64,000 nt of DNA from Hippophae tibetana (taxonomy: Eukaryota > Streptophyta > Magnoliopsida > Rosales > Elaeagnaceae): NCBI GenBank assembly GCA_037013495.1, contig CM072810.1, positions 49,090,843-49,154,842 of the forward strand, read 5' to 3'. The translations under genes were made by a program, and so were the position numbers. The notes below the pieces were generated by a model, which was not told where the DNA came from, did not search any database, and saw only the letters and a list, made by a program, of their open reading frames with translations. Below are positions 24,021 to 37,500 of the stretch, in pieces. Numbering within the stretch: the stretch's first letter is position 1; every line of letters starts with the position of its first letter.

Positions 24021-26050
24021 ACATTTGATAAATCACAATTTCTACTTTAAAAGATGATAACTTTTGACTCGGGTATTGAAACGACTATATTATTATATGA
24101 AACTAAAGCTCGTAGCGATTCACACAATATGAGATGGCCTCAAATTTGGAATATCATTTTTGTACCAAAATTTCAACATTTACATCATTTATTGAGGGTT
24201 TTTATTTTTTTGCCAACCATTTCCGTTGTACTTACTTTCGATTTTATTCAAAATAGCCGTAAAGGAGATATTGGTGCTAACAAATGGTTCTTTATTTATG
24301 TGTTCAATTCCTATATATTCTTCCAAAACAAATGAGTAAATAAAAAATAAAAGGCTATTGTTCCCATTTAAAAAAGGAACAAAACATTTGATAAATGGGA
24401 GTTCCAACTTTAAACGACAATAAAATTTTACTTGCATATCGAGCTACTATTATAATATATGAAAATGAAGCCCGTACCAAATCAAAAAATCTGATTTGGC
24501 CCCACAAAGGAACCACATTTTTGTACCCAAATTCCATCGTTTACATCATTTACCGAGGGTTTTAAGTGTTTCTCTCACCATTTCTGTTGTACTTACTTTG
24601 TATTTTATTCAAAAGTGCCGTAAAGGAGATATTGGTTCAAACAAAGGGTTCTTTATTTCTGCGTTCAATCAATATCTATTCTTCCAAAAAAAATAAGGGA
24701 AGAGAAAGAGAAAGGAGCTACTGTTGACATTTTAAAAAAGAATAAAACATTTGATAAATCGCAATTTCAAATTTAAAAGATGATAACTTTTGACTCGGGC
24801 ATTGAAACGACTATATTATTATATGAAACCGAAGCTCGAAGCGATTCACACAATATGAGATGGCCTCTAATTTGGAATATCATTTTTGTACCAAAATTTC
24901 AACATTTACATCATTTATTGAGGGTTTTTAGTTTTTTGCCAACCATTTCTGTTGTACTTACTTTTGATTTTATTCAAAAGAGCCGTAAAGGAGATATTGG
25001 TGCTAACAAATGGTTCTTTATTTATATGTTCAATCCGTATATATTCTTCCATAAATATGAGTAATGAAAAAATAAAAGGCAACTGTTCCCATTTAAAAAT
25101 GGAACAAAACATTTGATAAATCGGAGTTCCAACTTTAAACGACGATAAAAGTTTAATTGTATATCGAGACAACTATTATTATATATCAAATTGAAGACTG
25201 CACCGATTCAAAAAATCTGATTTGGCCCCATAAAGGAACAACATTATTGTACCCAAATTCCATCGTTTACATCATTTACCGAAGGTTTTAAGTGTTTGCC
25301 TCACCATATCCGTTGTACTTACTCCCAATTTGTATCAAAAGTTCCGTAAAGGAGATATTGGTACAAACAAATGGTTCCTTATTTATGCGTTCAATCAATA
25401 TCTATTCGTCCAAAATAAATAAGGGAAGAGAAAGAGAAAGGAGCTACTGTTCACATTTTAAAAAAGAATAAAACATTTGATAAATCGCAATTTCTACTTT
25501 AAAAGATGATAACTTTTGACTCCGGTATTGAAACGACTATATTATTATATGAAACTAAAGCTCGTAACGATTCACATAATATGAGATGGCCTCAAATTTG
25601 GAATATCATTTTTGTACCAAAATTTCAACATTTACATCATTTATTGAGGGTTTTTATTTTTTTGCCAACCATTTCCGTTGTACTTACTTTCGATTTTATT
25701 CAAAATAGCCATAAAGGAGATATTGGTGCTAACAAATGGTTCTTTATTTATGTGTTCAATTCTTATATATTCTTCCAAAACAAATGAGTAAAGAAAAAAT
25801 AAAAGGCTATTGTTCCCATTTAAAAAAGGAACAAAACATTTGATAAATGGGAGTTCCAAATTTAAACGACGATAAAATTTTACTTGCATATCGAGACAAC
25901 TATTATAATATATCAAATTGAAGACCGCACTGATTCCAAAAATCTGATTTGGCCCCACAAAGGAGCCACATTTTTGTACCCAAATTCTATCGTTTACATC
26001 ATTTACCGAGGGTTTTATGTGTTTGCCTCACCATTTCCGTTGTACTTACT

Positions 26051-26224
26051 CCCAATTTGTTTCAATAGTTCCGTAAAGGAGATATTGGTACAAACAAATG
26101 GTTCCTTATTTATGCGTTCAATCAATATCTATTCGTCCATAATAAATAAGGGAAGAGAAAGAGAAAGGAGCTACTGTTCACATTTTAAAAAAGAATAAAA
26201 CATTTGATAAATCGCAATTTCTAC
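26051..26224 (+). repeat. Chimeric junction segment between the two 23-mer copies
   Basis: These 174 bp break the 8345-bp periodicity. They match 18432-18605 (offset 7619) and 26777-26950 (offset 726) and share the rare tag 'cgtccataataaa', seen only at about 18.5, 26.1 and 26.9 kb. To the left the B monomer has the 'ccacaaaggagcc' head as at 34.3 kb; to the right comes the A that opens copy 2. A single crossover would have continued into the A at 18581, so a second event such as conversion, or an ancestor with a different arrangement, is needed. Confidence 0.78.
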
Positions 26225-29200
26225 TTTAAAAGATGATAACTTTTGACTCGGGTATTGAAACGACTATATTATTATATGAAACCGAAGCTCGAAGCGATTC
26301 ACACAATATGAGATGGCCTCAAATTTGGAATATCTTTTTTGTACCAAAATTTCATCATTTACATCATTTATTGAGGGTTTTTAGTTTTTTGGCCACCATT
26401 TCCATAGTACTTACTTTCGATTTTATTCAAAAGAGCCGTAAAGGAGATATTGGTGCAAACAAATGGTTCTTTATTTTTATGTTCAATCCCTATATATTCT
26501 TCCAAAAAAATGAGTAAAGAAAAAGGAAAAGGCTATTGTTCCCATTTAAAAAAAGAACAAAACATTTGATAAATCGGAGTTCCAAATTTAAACACCGATA
26601 AAATTTTACTTGCATATCGAGACAACTATTATAATACATCAAATTGAAACTCGTACCGATTCAAACAATCTGATTGGGCCCCATAGAGGAACCACATTTT
26701 TGTACCCAAATTCCATCGTTTACATCATTTACCGAAGGTTTTAAGTGTTTGCCTCACCATTTCCGTTGTACTTACTCCCAATTTGTTTCAATAGTTCCGT
26801 AAAGGAGATATTGGTACAAACAAATGGTTCCTTATTTATGCGTTCAATCAATATCTATTCGTCCATAATAAATAAGGGAAGAGAAAGAGAAAGGAGCTAC
26901 TGTTCACATTTTAAAAAAGAATAAAACATTTGATAAATCGCAATTTCTACTTTAAAAGATGATAACTTTTGACTCGGGTATTGAAACGACTATATTATTA
27001 TATGAAACCGAAGCTCTTAGCGATTCACACAATATGAGATGGCCTCAAATTTGGAATATCATTTTTGTACCTAAATTTCATCATTTACATTTATTGAGGT
27101 TTTTTTGTTTTTTGGCCACCATTTCCGTTGTACTTGCTTTCGATTTTATTCAAAAGAGCCGTAAAGGAGATATTGGTGCAAACTAATGGTTCTTTATTTA
27201 TGTGTTCAATCCCTATATATTCTTCCAAAAAAATGAGTAAAGAAAAAGGAAAAGGCTACTGTTCCCATTTAAAAATGGAACAAAACATTTGATAAATCGA
27301 AGTTCCAACTTTAAACGACGATAAAAGTTTACTTGTATATCGAGACAACTATTATAATATATCAAATTGAAGACTGCACCGATTCAAAAAATCGGATTTG
27401 GTCCCACAAAGGAACCACATTATTGTACCCAAATTCCATCGTTTACATCATTTACCCAGAGTTTTAAGTGTTTGCCTCACCATTTCCGTTGTACTTAATC
27501 CCAATTTGTTTCAAAAGAGCCGTAATGGAGATTTTGGTGCAAAAAAAGGGTTCTTTATTTATGTGTTCCATAAATATCAATGCTTCCAAATAAAAATAAA
27601 GGTAGAGAAAATTAAAGGAGCTACTGTTCACATTTTAAAAAAGAATAAAACATTTGATAAATCGCAATTTCAACTTTAAAAGATGATAACTTTTGACTCG
27701 GGTATTGAAACGACTATATTATTATATGAAACCGAAGCTCGTAGCGATTCACACAATATGAGATGGCCTGAAATTTGGAATATCTTTTTTGTACCAAAAT
27801 TTCATCATTTACATCATTTCTTGAGGGTTTTTAGTTTTTTGGCCACCATTTCCATTGTACTTACTTTCGATTTTATTCAAAAGAGCCGTAAAGGAGATAT
27901 TGGTGCAAACAAATGGTTCTTTATTTTTATGTTCAATCCCTATATATTCTTCCAAAAAAAATGAGTAAAGAAAAAGGAAAAGGCTATTGTTCCCATTTAA
28001 AAAAAGAACAAAACATTTGATAAATCGGAGTTCCAAATTTAAACACCGATAAAATTTTACTTGCATATCGAGACAACTATTATAATACATCAAATTGAAA
28101 CTCGTACCGATTCAAACAATCTGATTTGGCCCCATAGAGGAACCACATTTTTGTACCCAAATTCCATCATTTACATTATTTACCGAGGGTTTTAAGTGTT
28201 TGTCTCACCATTTCCGTTGTACTTAATTTCTATTTTATTCAAAAGTTCCGTAAAGGAGTTATTGGTACAAACAAAGGGTTCCTTATTTATGCGTTCAATC
28301 AATATCTATTCTTCCAAAATAAATAAGGGAAGAGAAAGAGAAAAGAGCTACTGTTCACATTTTAAAAAAGAATAAAAAATTTGATAAATCACAATTTCTA
28401 CTTTAAAAGATGATAACTTTTGACTCGGGTATTGAAACGACTATATTATTATATGAAACCGAAGCTCTTAGCGATTCACACAATATGAGATGGCCTCAAA
28501 TTTGGAATATCATTTTTGTACCTAAATTTCATCATTTACATTTATTGAGGGTTTTTTGTTTTTTGGCCACCATTTCCGTTGTACTTGCTTTCGATTTTAT
28601 TCAAAAGAGCCGTAAAGGAGATATTGGTGCAAACTAATGGTTCTTTATTTATGTGTTCAATCCCTATATATTCTTCCAAAAAAATGAGTAAAGAAAAAGG
28701 AAAAGGCTACTCTTCCCATTTAAAAATGGAACAAAACATTTGATAAATCGGAGTTCCGACTTTAAACGACGATAAAAGTTTACTTGCATATCGAAAAAAT
28801 ATTATAATATATAAAATTGAATCCCGTACCGATTCAAAAAATCTGATTTGGCCCCACAAAGGAACCACATTTTTGTACCCAAATTCCATCGTTTACATCA
28901 TTTACCGAGGGTTTTAAGTATTTGTCTCACCATTTCCGTTGTACTTACTCCCAATATTATTCAAAAGAGGCGTAATGGAGATATTGGTGGAAATAAAGGG
29001 TTCTTTATTTATGCGTTTCATCAATATCAATACTTCAAAACAAAAATAAGGGTTGAGAAAAGGAAAGGAGCTACTGTTCCCATTTAAAAAAGGAACAAAA
29101 CATTTGATAAATGGGAGTTCCAAATTTAAACGACGATAAAATTTTACTTGCATATCGAGACAACTATTATAATATATCAAATTGAAGACCGCACTGATTC

Positions 29201-32200
29201 CAAAAATCTGATTTGGCCCCACAAAGGAGCCACATTTTTGTACCCAAATTCTATCGTTTACATCATTTACCGAGGGTTTTAAGTGTTTGCCTCACCATTT
29301 CCGTTGTACTTACTTTCTATTTTATTCAAAAGAGCCATAATGGAGATATTATTGCAAACAAAGGGTTCTTTATTTATGCGTTCACTCAATATCTATTCCT
29401 CCAAAAAAAAATAAGGGAAGAGAAAGAGAAAGGAGCTACTGTTCACATTTTAAAAAAGAATAAAACATTTGATAAATCGCAATTTCTACTTTAAAAGATG
29501 ATAACTTTTGACTCGAGTATTCAAATGACTATATTATTATATGAAACTAAAGCTCTTAGTGATTCACACAATATGAGATGGCCTCAAATTTGGAATATCA
29601 TTTTTGTACCAAAATTTCAACATTTACATCATTTATTGAGGGTTTTTATTTTTTTGCCAACCATTTCCGTTGTACTTACTTTCGATTTTATTCAAAATAG
29701 CCGTAAAGGAGATATTGGTGCTAACAAATGGTTCTTTATTTATGTGTTCAATTCCTATATATTCTTCCAAAACAAATGAGTAAAGAAAAAATAAAAGGCT
29801 ATTGTTCCCATTTAAAAAAGGAACAAAACATTTGATAAATGGGAGTTCCAACTTTAAACGACAATAAAATTTTACTTGCATTTCGAGCTACTATTATAAT
29901 ATATGAAAATGAAGCCCGTACCGAATCAAAAAATCTGATTTGGCCCCACAAAGGAACCACATTTTTGTACCCAAATTCCATCGTTTACATCATTTACCGA
30001 GGGTTTTAAGTGTTTGTCTCACCATTTCTATTGTACTTACTTTGTATTTTATTCAAAAGTGTCGTAAAGGAGATATTGGTTCAAACAAAGGGTTCTTTAT
30101 TTATGCGTTCAATCAATATCTATTCATCCAAAAAAAATAAGGGAAGAGAAAGAGAAAGGAGCTACTGTTCACATTTTAAAAAAGAATAAAACATTTGATA
30201 AATCGCAATTTCAAATTTAAAAGATGATAACTTTTGACTCGGGTATTGAAATGACTATATTATTATATGAAACCGAAGCTCGAAGCGATTCACACAATAT
30301 GAGATGGCCTCAAATTTGGAATATCTTTTTTGTACCAAAATTTCATCATTTACATCATTTATTGAGGGTTTTTAGTTTTTTGGCCACCATTTCCATTGTA
30401 CTTACTTTCGATTTTATTCAAAAGAGCCGTAAAGGAGATATTGGTGCAAACAAATGCTTCTTTATTTTTATGTTCAATCCCTATATATTCTTCCAAAAAA
30501 ATGAGTAAAGAAAAAGGAAAAGGCTATTGTTCCCATTTAAAAAAAGAACAAAACATTTGATAAATCGGAGTTCCAAATTTAAACACCGATAAAATTTTAC
30601 TTGCATATCGAGACAACTATTATAATACATCAAATTGAAACTCGTACCGATTCAAACAATCTGATTGGGCCCCATAGAGGAACCACATTTTTGTACCCAA
30701 ATTCCATCGTTTACATCATTTACCGAAGGTTTTAAGTGTTTGCCTCACCATTTCCGTTGTACTTACTCCCAATTTGTTTCAAAAGTTCCGTAAAGGAGAT
30801 ATTGGTACAAACAAATGGTTCCTTATTTATGCGTTCAATCAATATCTATTCGTCCAAAATAAATAAGGGAAGAGAAAGAGAAAGGAGCTACAGTTCACAT
30901 TTTAAAAAAGAATAAAACATTTGATAAATCGCAATTTCTACTTTAAAAGATGATAACTTTTGACTCGGGTATTGAAACGACTATATTATTATATGAAACC
31001 GAAGCTCTTAGAGATTCACACAATATGAGATGGCCTCAAATTTGGAATATCATTTTTGTACCTAAATTTCATCATTTACATTTATTGAGGTTTTTTTGTT
31101 TTTTGGCCACCATTTCCGTTGTACTTGCTTTCGATTTTATTCAAAAGAGCCGTAAAGGAGATATTGGTGCAAACTTATGGTTCTTTATTTATGTGTTCAA
31201 TCCCTATATATTCTTCCAAAAAATGAGTAAAGAAAAAGGAAAAGGCTACTGTTCCCATTTAAAAATGGAACAAAACATTTGATAAATCGGAGTTCCAACT
31301 TTAAACGACGATAAAAGTTTACTTGCATATCGAAAAAATCTTATAATATATCAAATTGAATCCCGTACCGATTCAAAAAATCTGATTTGGCCCCACAAAG
31401 TAACCACATTTTTGTACCCAAATTCCATCGTTTACATCATTTACCGAGGGTTTTAAGTATTTGTCTCACCATTTCCGTTGTACTTACTCCCAATATTATT
31501 CAAAAGAGGCGTAATGGAGATATTGGTGGAAATAAAGGGTTCTTTATTTATGCGTTTCATCAATATCAATACTTCAAAACAAAAATAAGGGTAGAGAAAA
31601 GGAAAGGAGCTACTGTTCACATTTAAAAAAGGAATAAAACATTTGATAAATCGGAATTCCAAATTTAGACGACGATAAAATTTTACTTGCATATCGAGAC
31701 ACTATTATAATATATCAAATTGAAGCTCGTACCGATTCAAACAATCTGATTTGGCCCCATAGAGGAACCACATTTTTGTACCCAAATTCCATCGTTTACA
31801 TCATTTACCGAGGGTTTTAAGTGTTTGTCTCACCATTTCCGTTGAACTTACTTTCTATTTTATTCAAAAGTTCCATAAAAGAGATATTGGTGCAAACAAA
31901 GGGTTCTTTATTTATGCGTTCAATCAATATCTATTCTTTCAAAAAAAATAAGGGAAGAGAAAAAGAAAGGAGCTACTGTTCACATTTTAAAAAAGAATAA
32001 AACATTTGATAAATCACAATTTCAAATTTAAACGACGATAAAATTTTACTTGCATATCGAGACAACTATTATAATATATCAAATTGAAGCACGTACCGAT
32101 TCAAACAATCTGATATGGCCCCATAGAGGAACCACATTTTTGTACCTAAATTCCATCGTTTACATCATTTACCGAGGGTTTTAAGTGTTTCTCTCACCAT

Positions 32201-34544
32201 TTCCGTTGTACTTACTTTGTATTTGATTCAAAAGTCCCATAAAGGAGGTATTGGTGCAAACAAAGGGTTCTTTATTTATGCGTTCAATCAATATCTATTC
32301 GTCCAAAATAAATAAGGGAAGAGAAAGAGAAAGGAGCTACTGTTCACATTTTAAAAAACAATAAAACATTTGATAAATCACAATTTCTACTTTAAAAGAT
32401 GATAACTTTTGACTCGGGTATTGAAACGACTATATTATTATATGAAACTAAAGCTCGTAGCGATTCACACAATATGAGATGGCCTCAAATTTGGAATATC
32501 ATTTTTGTACCAAAATTTCAACATTTACATCATTTATTGAGGGTTTTTATTTTTTTGCCAACCATTTCCGTTGTACTTACTTTCGATTTTATTCAAAATA
32601 GCCGTAAAGGAGATATTGGTGCTAACAAATGGTTCTTTATTTATGTGTTCAATTCCTATATATTCTTCCAAAACAAATGAGTAAATAAAAAATAAAAGGC
32701 TATTGTTCCCATTTAAAAAAGGAACAAAACATTTGATAAATGGGAGTTCCAACTTTAAACGACAATAAAATTTTACTTGCATATCGAGCTACTATTATAA
32801 TATATGAAAATGAAGCCCGTACCAAATCAAAAAATCTGATTTGGCCCCACAAAGGAACCACATTTTTGTACCCAAATTCCATCGTTTACATCATTTACCG
32901 AGGGTTTTAAGTGTTTCTCTCACCATTTCTGTTGTACTTACTTTGTATTTTATTCAAAAGTGCCGTAAAGGAGATATTGGTTCAAACAAAGGGTTCTTTA
33001 TTTCTGCGTTCAATCAATATCTATTCTTCCAAAAAAAATAAGGGAAGAGAAAGAGAAAGGAGCTACTGTTGACATTTTAAAAAAGAATAAAACATTTGAT
33101 AAATCGCAATTTCAAATTTAAAAGATGATAACTTTTGACTCGGGCATTGAAACGACTATATTATTATATGAAACCGAAGCTCGAAGCGATTCACACAATA
33201 TGAGATGGCCTCTAATTTGGAATATCATTTTTGTACCAAAATTTCAACATTTACATCATTTATTGAGGGTTTTTAGTTTTTTGCCAACCATTTCTGTTGT
33301 ACTTACTTTTGATTTTATTCAAAAGAGCCGTAAAGGAGATATTGGTGCTAACAAATGGTTCTTTATTTATATGTTCAATCCGTATATATTCTTCCATAAA
33401 TATGAGTAATGAAAAAATAAAAGGCAACTGTTCCCATTTAAAAATGGAACAAAACATTTGATAAATCGGAGTTCCAACTTTAAACGACGATAAAAGTTTA
33501 ATTGTATATCGAGACAACTATTATTATATATCAAATTGAAGACTGCACCGATTCAAAAAATCTGATTTGGCCCCATAAAGGAACAACATTATTGTACCCA
33601 AATTCCATCGTTTACATCATTTACCGAAGGTTTTAAGTGTTTGCCTCACCATATCCGTTGTACTTACTCCCAATTTGTATCAAAAGTTCCGTAAAGGAGA
33701 TATTGGTACAAACAAATGGTTCCTTATTTATGCGTTCAATCAATATCTATTCGTCCAAAATAAATAAGGGAAGAGAAAGAGAAAGGAGCTACTGTTCACA
33801 TTTTAAAAAAGAATAAAACATTTGATAAATCGCAATTTCTACTTTAAAAGATGATAACTTTTGACTCCGGTATTGAAACGACTATATTATTATATGAAAC
33901 TAAAGCTCGTAACGATTCACATAATATGAGATGGCCTCAAATTTGGAATATCATTTTTGTACCAAAATTTCAACATTTACATCATTTATTGAGGGTTTTT
34001 ATTTTTTTGCCAACCATTTCCGTTGTACTTACTTTCGATTTTATTCAAAATAGCCATAAAGGAGATATTGGTGCTAACAAATGGTTCTTTATTTATGTGT
34101 TCAATTCTTATATATTCTTCCAAAACAAATGAGTAAAGAAAAAATAAAAGGCTATTGTTCCCATTTAAAAAAGGAACAAAACATTTGATAAATGGGAGTT
34201 CCAAATTTAAACGACGATAAAATTTTACTTGCATATCGAGACAACTATTATAATATATCAAATTGAAGACCGCACTGATTCCAAAAATCTGATTTGGCCC
34301 CACAAAGGAGCCACATTTTTGTACCCAAATTCTATCGTTTACATCATTTACCGAGGGTTTTATGTGTTTGCCTCACCATTTCCGTTGTACTTACTTTCTA
34401 TTTTATTCAAAAGAGCCATAATGGAGATATTATTGCAAACAAAGGGTTCTTTATTTATGCGTTCACTCAATGCCTATTCCTCCAAAAAAAATAAGGGAAG
34501 AGAAAGAGAAAGGAGCTACTGTTCACATTTTAAAAAAGAATAAA
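26200..34544 (+). repeat. 23-mer HOR, copy 2 (8345 bp)
   Basis: Same monomer order as copy 1 at offset 8345. Agreement runs from 26225 to 34395 (8171 bp). After 34395 this copy continues 'ttctattttattc' while copy 1 at 26051 goes to 'cccaatttgtttc'. The last part (33818 on) is also the start of the 16-mer HOR, so two generations of repeat overlap by about 0.6 kb. Such agreement over 8 kb means a very recent duplication, or an assembly error that placed one segment twice. Confidence 0.93.
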
Positions 34545-37500
34545 ACATTTGATAAATCGCAATTTGAACTTTAAAAGATGATAACTTTTGACTCGGGTAT
34601 TGAAACGACTATATTATTATATGAAACCGAAGCTCGAAGCGATTCACACAATATGAGATGGCCACAAATTTGGAATATCATTTTTGTACCAAAATTTCAA
34701 CATTTACATCATTTATTGAGGGTTTTTAGTATTTTCCCAACCATTTCTGTTGTACTTACTTTTGATATTATTCAAAAGAGCCGTAAAAGAGATATTGGTG
34801 CTAACAAATGGTTTTTTATTTATATGTTCAATCCCTATATATTCTTCCATAAATATGAGTAAAGAAAAAGGAAAAGACTACTGTTCACATTTAAAAATTG
34901 AACAAAACATTTGATAAATCGGAGTTCCAAATTTAAACGACGATAAAAGTTTACTTGTATATCGAGACAACTATTATAATATATCAAATTGAAGACTACA
35001 CCGATTCAAAAAATCGGATTTGGCCCCACAAAGGAACCACATTATTGTACCCAAATTCCATCGTTTACATCATTCACCGAGGGTTTTAAGTGTTTGCCTC
35101 ACCATTTCCGTTGTACTTACTCCCAATTTGTTTCAAAATAGGCGTAATGGAGATATTGGTGCAAACAAAGGGTTCTTTATTTATGTGTTCCATAAATATC
35201 AATGCTTCCAAATAAAAATAAGGGTAGAGAAAATTAAAGGAGCTACTGTCCACATTTTAAAAAAGAATAAAACATTTGATAAATCGCAATTTCAACTTTA
35301 AAAGATGATAAATTTTGACTCGGGTATTGAAACGACTATATTATTATATGAAACTAAAGCTCGTAGCGATTCACACAATATGAGATGGCCTCAAATTTGG
35401 AATATCATTTTTGTACCAAAATTTCAACATTTACATCATTTATTGAGGGTTTTTATTTTTTTGCCAACCATTTCCGTTGTACTTACTTTTGATTTTATTC
35501 AAAAGAGTCATAAAGGAGATATTGGTGCTAACAAATGGTTCTTTATTTATGTGTTCAATCAATATCAATGCTTCAAAACAAAAATAAGGGTAGAGAAAAG
35601 GAAAGGAGCTACTGTTCACATTTAAAAAAAGAATAAAACATTTGATAAATTGGAGTTCCAAATTTAAACGACGATAAATTTTACTTGCATATTGAGACAA
35701 CTATTATAATATATCAAATTGAAGCTCATACCGATTCAAACAATCTGATTTGGCCCCATAGAGGAACCACATTTTTGTACCCAAATTCCATCGTTTACAT
35801 CATTTACCGAGGGTTTTAAGTGTTTGTCTCACCATTTCCGTTGAACTTACTTTCTATTTTATTCAAAATTTCCATAAAGGAGATATTGGTGCAAACAAAG
35901 GGTTCTTTATTTATGCGTTCAATCAATATCTATTCTTTCAAAAAAAATAAGGGAAGAGAAAAAGAAAGGAGCTATTGTTCACATTTTAAAAAAGAATAAA
36001 ACATTTGATAAATCACAATTTCAAATTTAAACGACGATAAAATTTTACTTGCATATCGAGACAACTATTATAATATATCAAATTGAAGCTCGTACCGATT
36101 CAAATAATCTGATTTGGCCCCATAGAGGAACCACAATTTTGTACCCAAATTCCATCGTTTACATCATTTATCGAAGGTTTTATGTGTTTGTCTCACCATT
36201 TCCGTTATACTTACTTTCTATTATATTGAAAAGAGCCGTAAAGGAGATATTTGTCCAAGAAATTGTTCTTTATTTATGTGTTAAATCAATATATATTCTT
36301 CTAAAAAAATATGAGAAAAGGGAAAGGAAAAGGCTATTGTTCCCATTTTATAAAGGAACAAAACATTTGATAAATCGGAGTTCCAACTTTAAATGACGAT
36401 AAAATTTTACTTGCATATCGAGACAACCATTATAATATATCAAAATGAAGCCCGTACCGAATCAAAAAATCTGATTTGGCCCCACAAAGGAACCACATTT
36501 TTGTACCTAAATTCCATCGTTTACATCATTTACCGAGGGTTTTAAGTGTTTGTCTCACCATTTCTGTTGTACTTACTTTGTATTTTATTCAAAAGTGCCG
36601 TAAAGGAGATATTGGTTCAAACAAAGGGTACTTTATTTATGCGTTCAATCAATATCTATTCTTCCAAAAAAAATAAGGGAAGAGAAAGAGAAAGGAGCTA
36701 CTGTTGACATTTTAAAAAAGAATAAAACATTTGATAAATCGCAATTTCAAATTTAAAAGATGATAACTTTTGACTCGGGTATTGAAACGACTATATTATT
36801 ATATGAAACCGAAGCTCGAAGCGATTCACACAATATGAGATGGCCTCAAATTTGGAATATCATTTTTGTACCAAAATTTCAACATTTACATCATTTATTG
36901 AGGGTTTTTAGTTTTTTGCCAACCATTTCTGTTGTACTTACTTTTGATTTTATTCAAAAGATCCGTAAAGGAGATATTGGTGCTAACAAATGGTTCTTTA
37001 TTTATATGTTCAATCCCTATATATTCTTCCATAAATATGAGTAATGAAAAAATAAAAGGCAACTGTTCCCATTTAAAAATGGAACAAAACATTTGATAAA
37101 TCGGAGTTCCAACTTTAAACGACGATAAAAGTTTACTTGTATATCGAGACAACTATTATTATATATCAAATTGAAGACTGCACCGATTCAAAAAATCTGA
37201 TTTGGCCCCATAAAGGAACAACATTATTGTACCCATATTCCATCGTTTACATCATTTACCGAAGGTTTTAAGTGTTTGCCTCACCATATCCGTTGTACTT
37301 TCTCCCAATTTGTTTCAAAAGTTCCGTAAAGGAGATATTGGTACAAACAAATGGTTCCTTATTTATGCGTTCAATCAATATCTATTCGTCCAAAATAAAT
37401 AAGGGAAGAGAAAGAGAAAGGAGCTACTGTTCACATTTTAAAAAAGAATAAAACATTTGATAAATCGCAATTTCTACTTTAAAAGATGATAACTTTTGAC

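Larger units (their letters stand above)
17855..26199 (+). repeat. 23-mer HOR, copy 1 (8345 bp)
   Basis: Starts: A 17855, B, A 18581, B 18940, A 19305, B, A 20032, B 20390, B 20755, A 21120, B, A 21846, B, A 22572, B 22929, B, B, A 24021, B 24383, A 24747, B, A 25473, B ~25835. The unit holds one B-B and one B-B-B step and takes in 11-mer sequence at its left end. Copy 2 follows directly at offset 8345. In spot checks along the full length I found no base difference from copy 2, and every shared open-frame translation is the same, until 26051. Private markers such as 'gtcccataaaggaggtattg' (23.9 and 32.2 kb) recur exactly. Confidence 0.93.
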
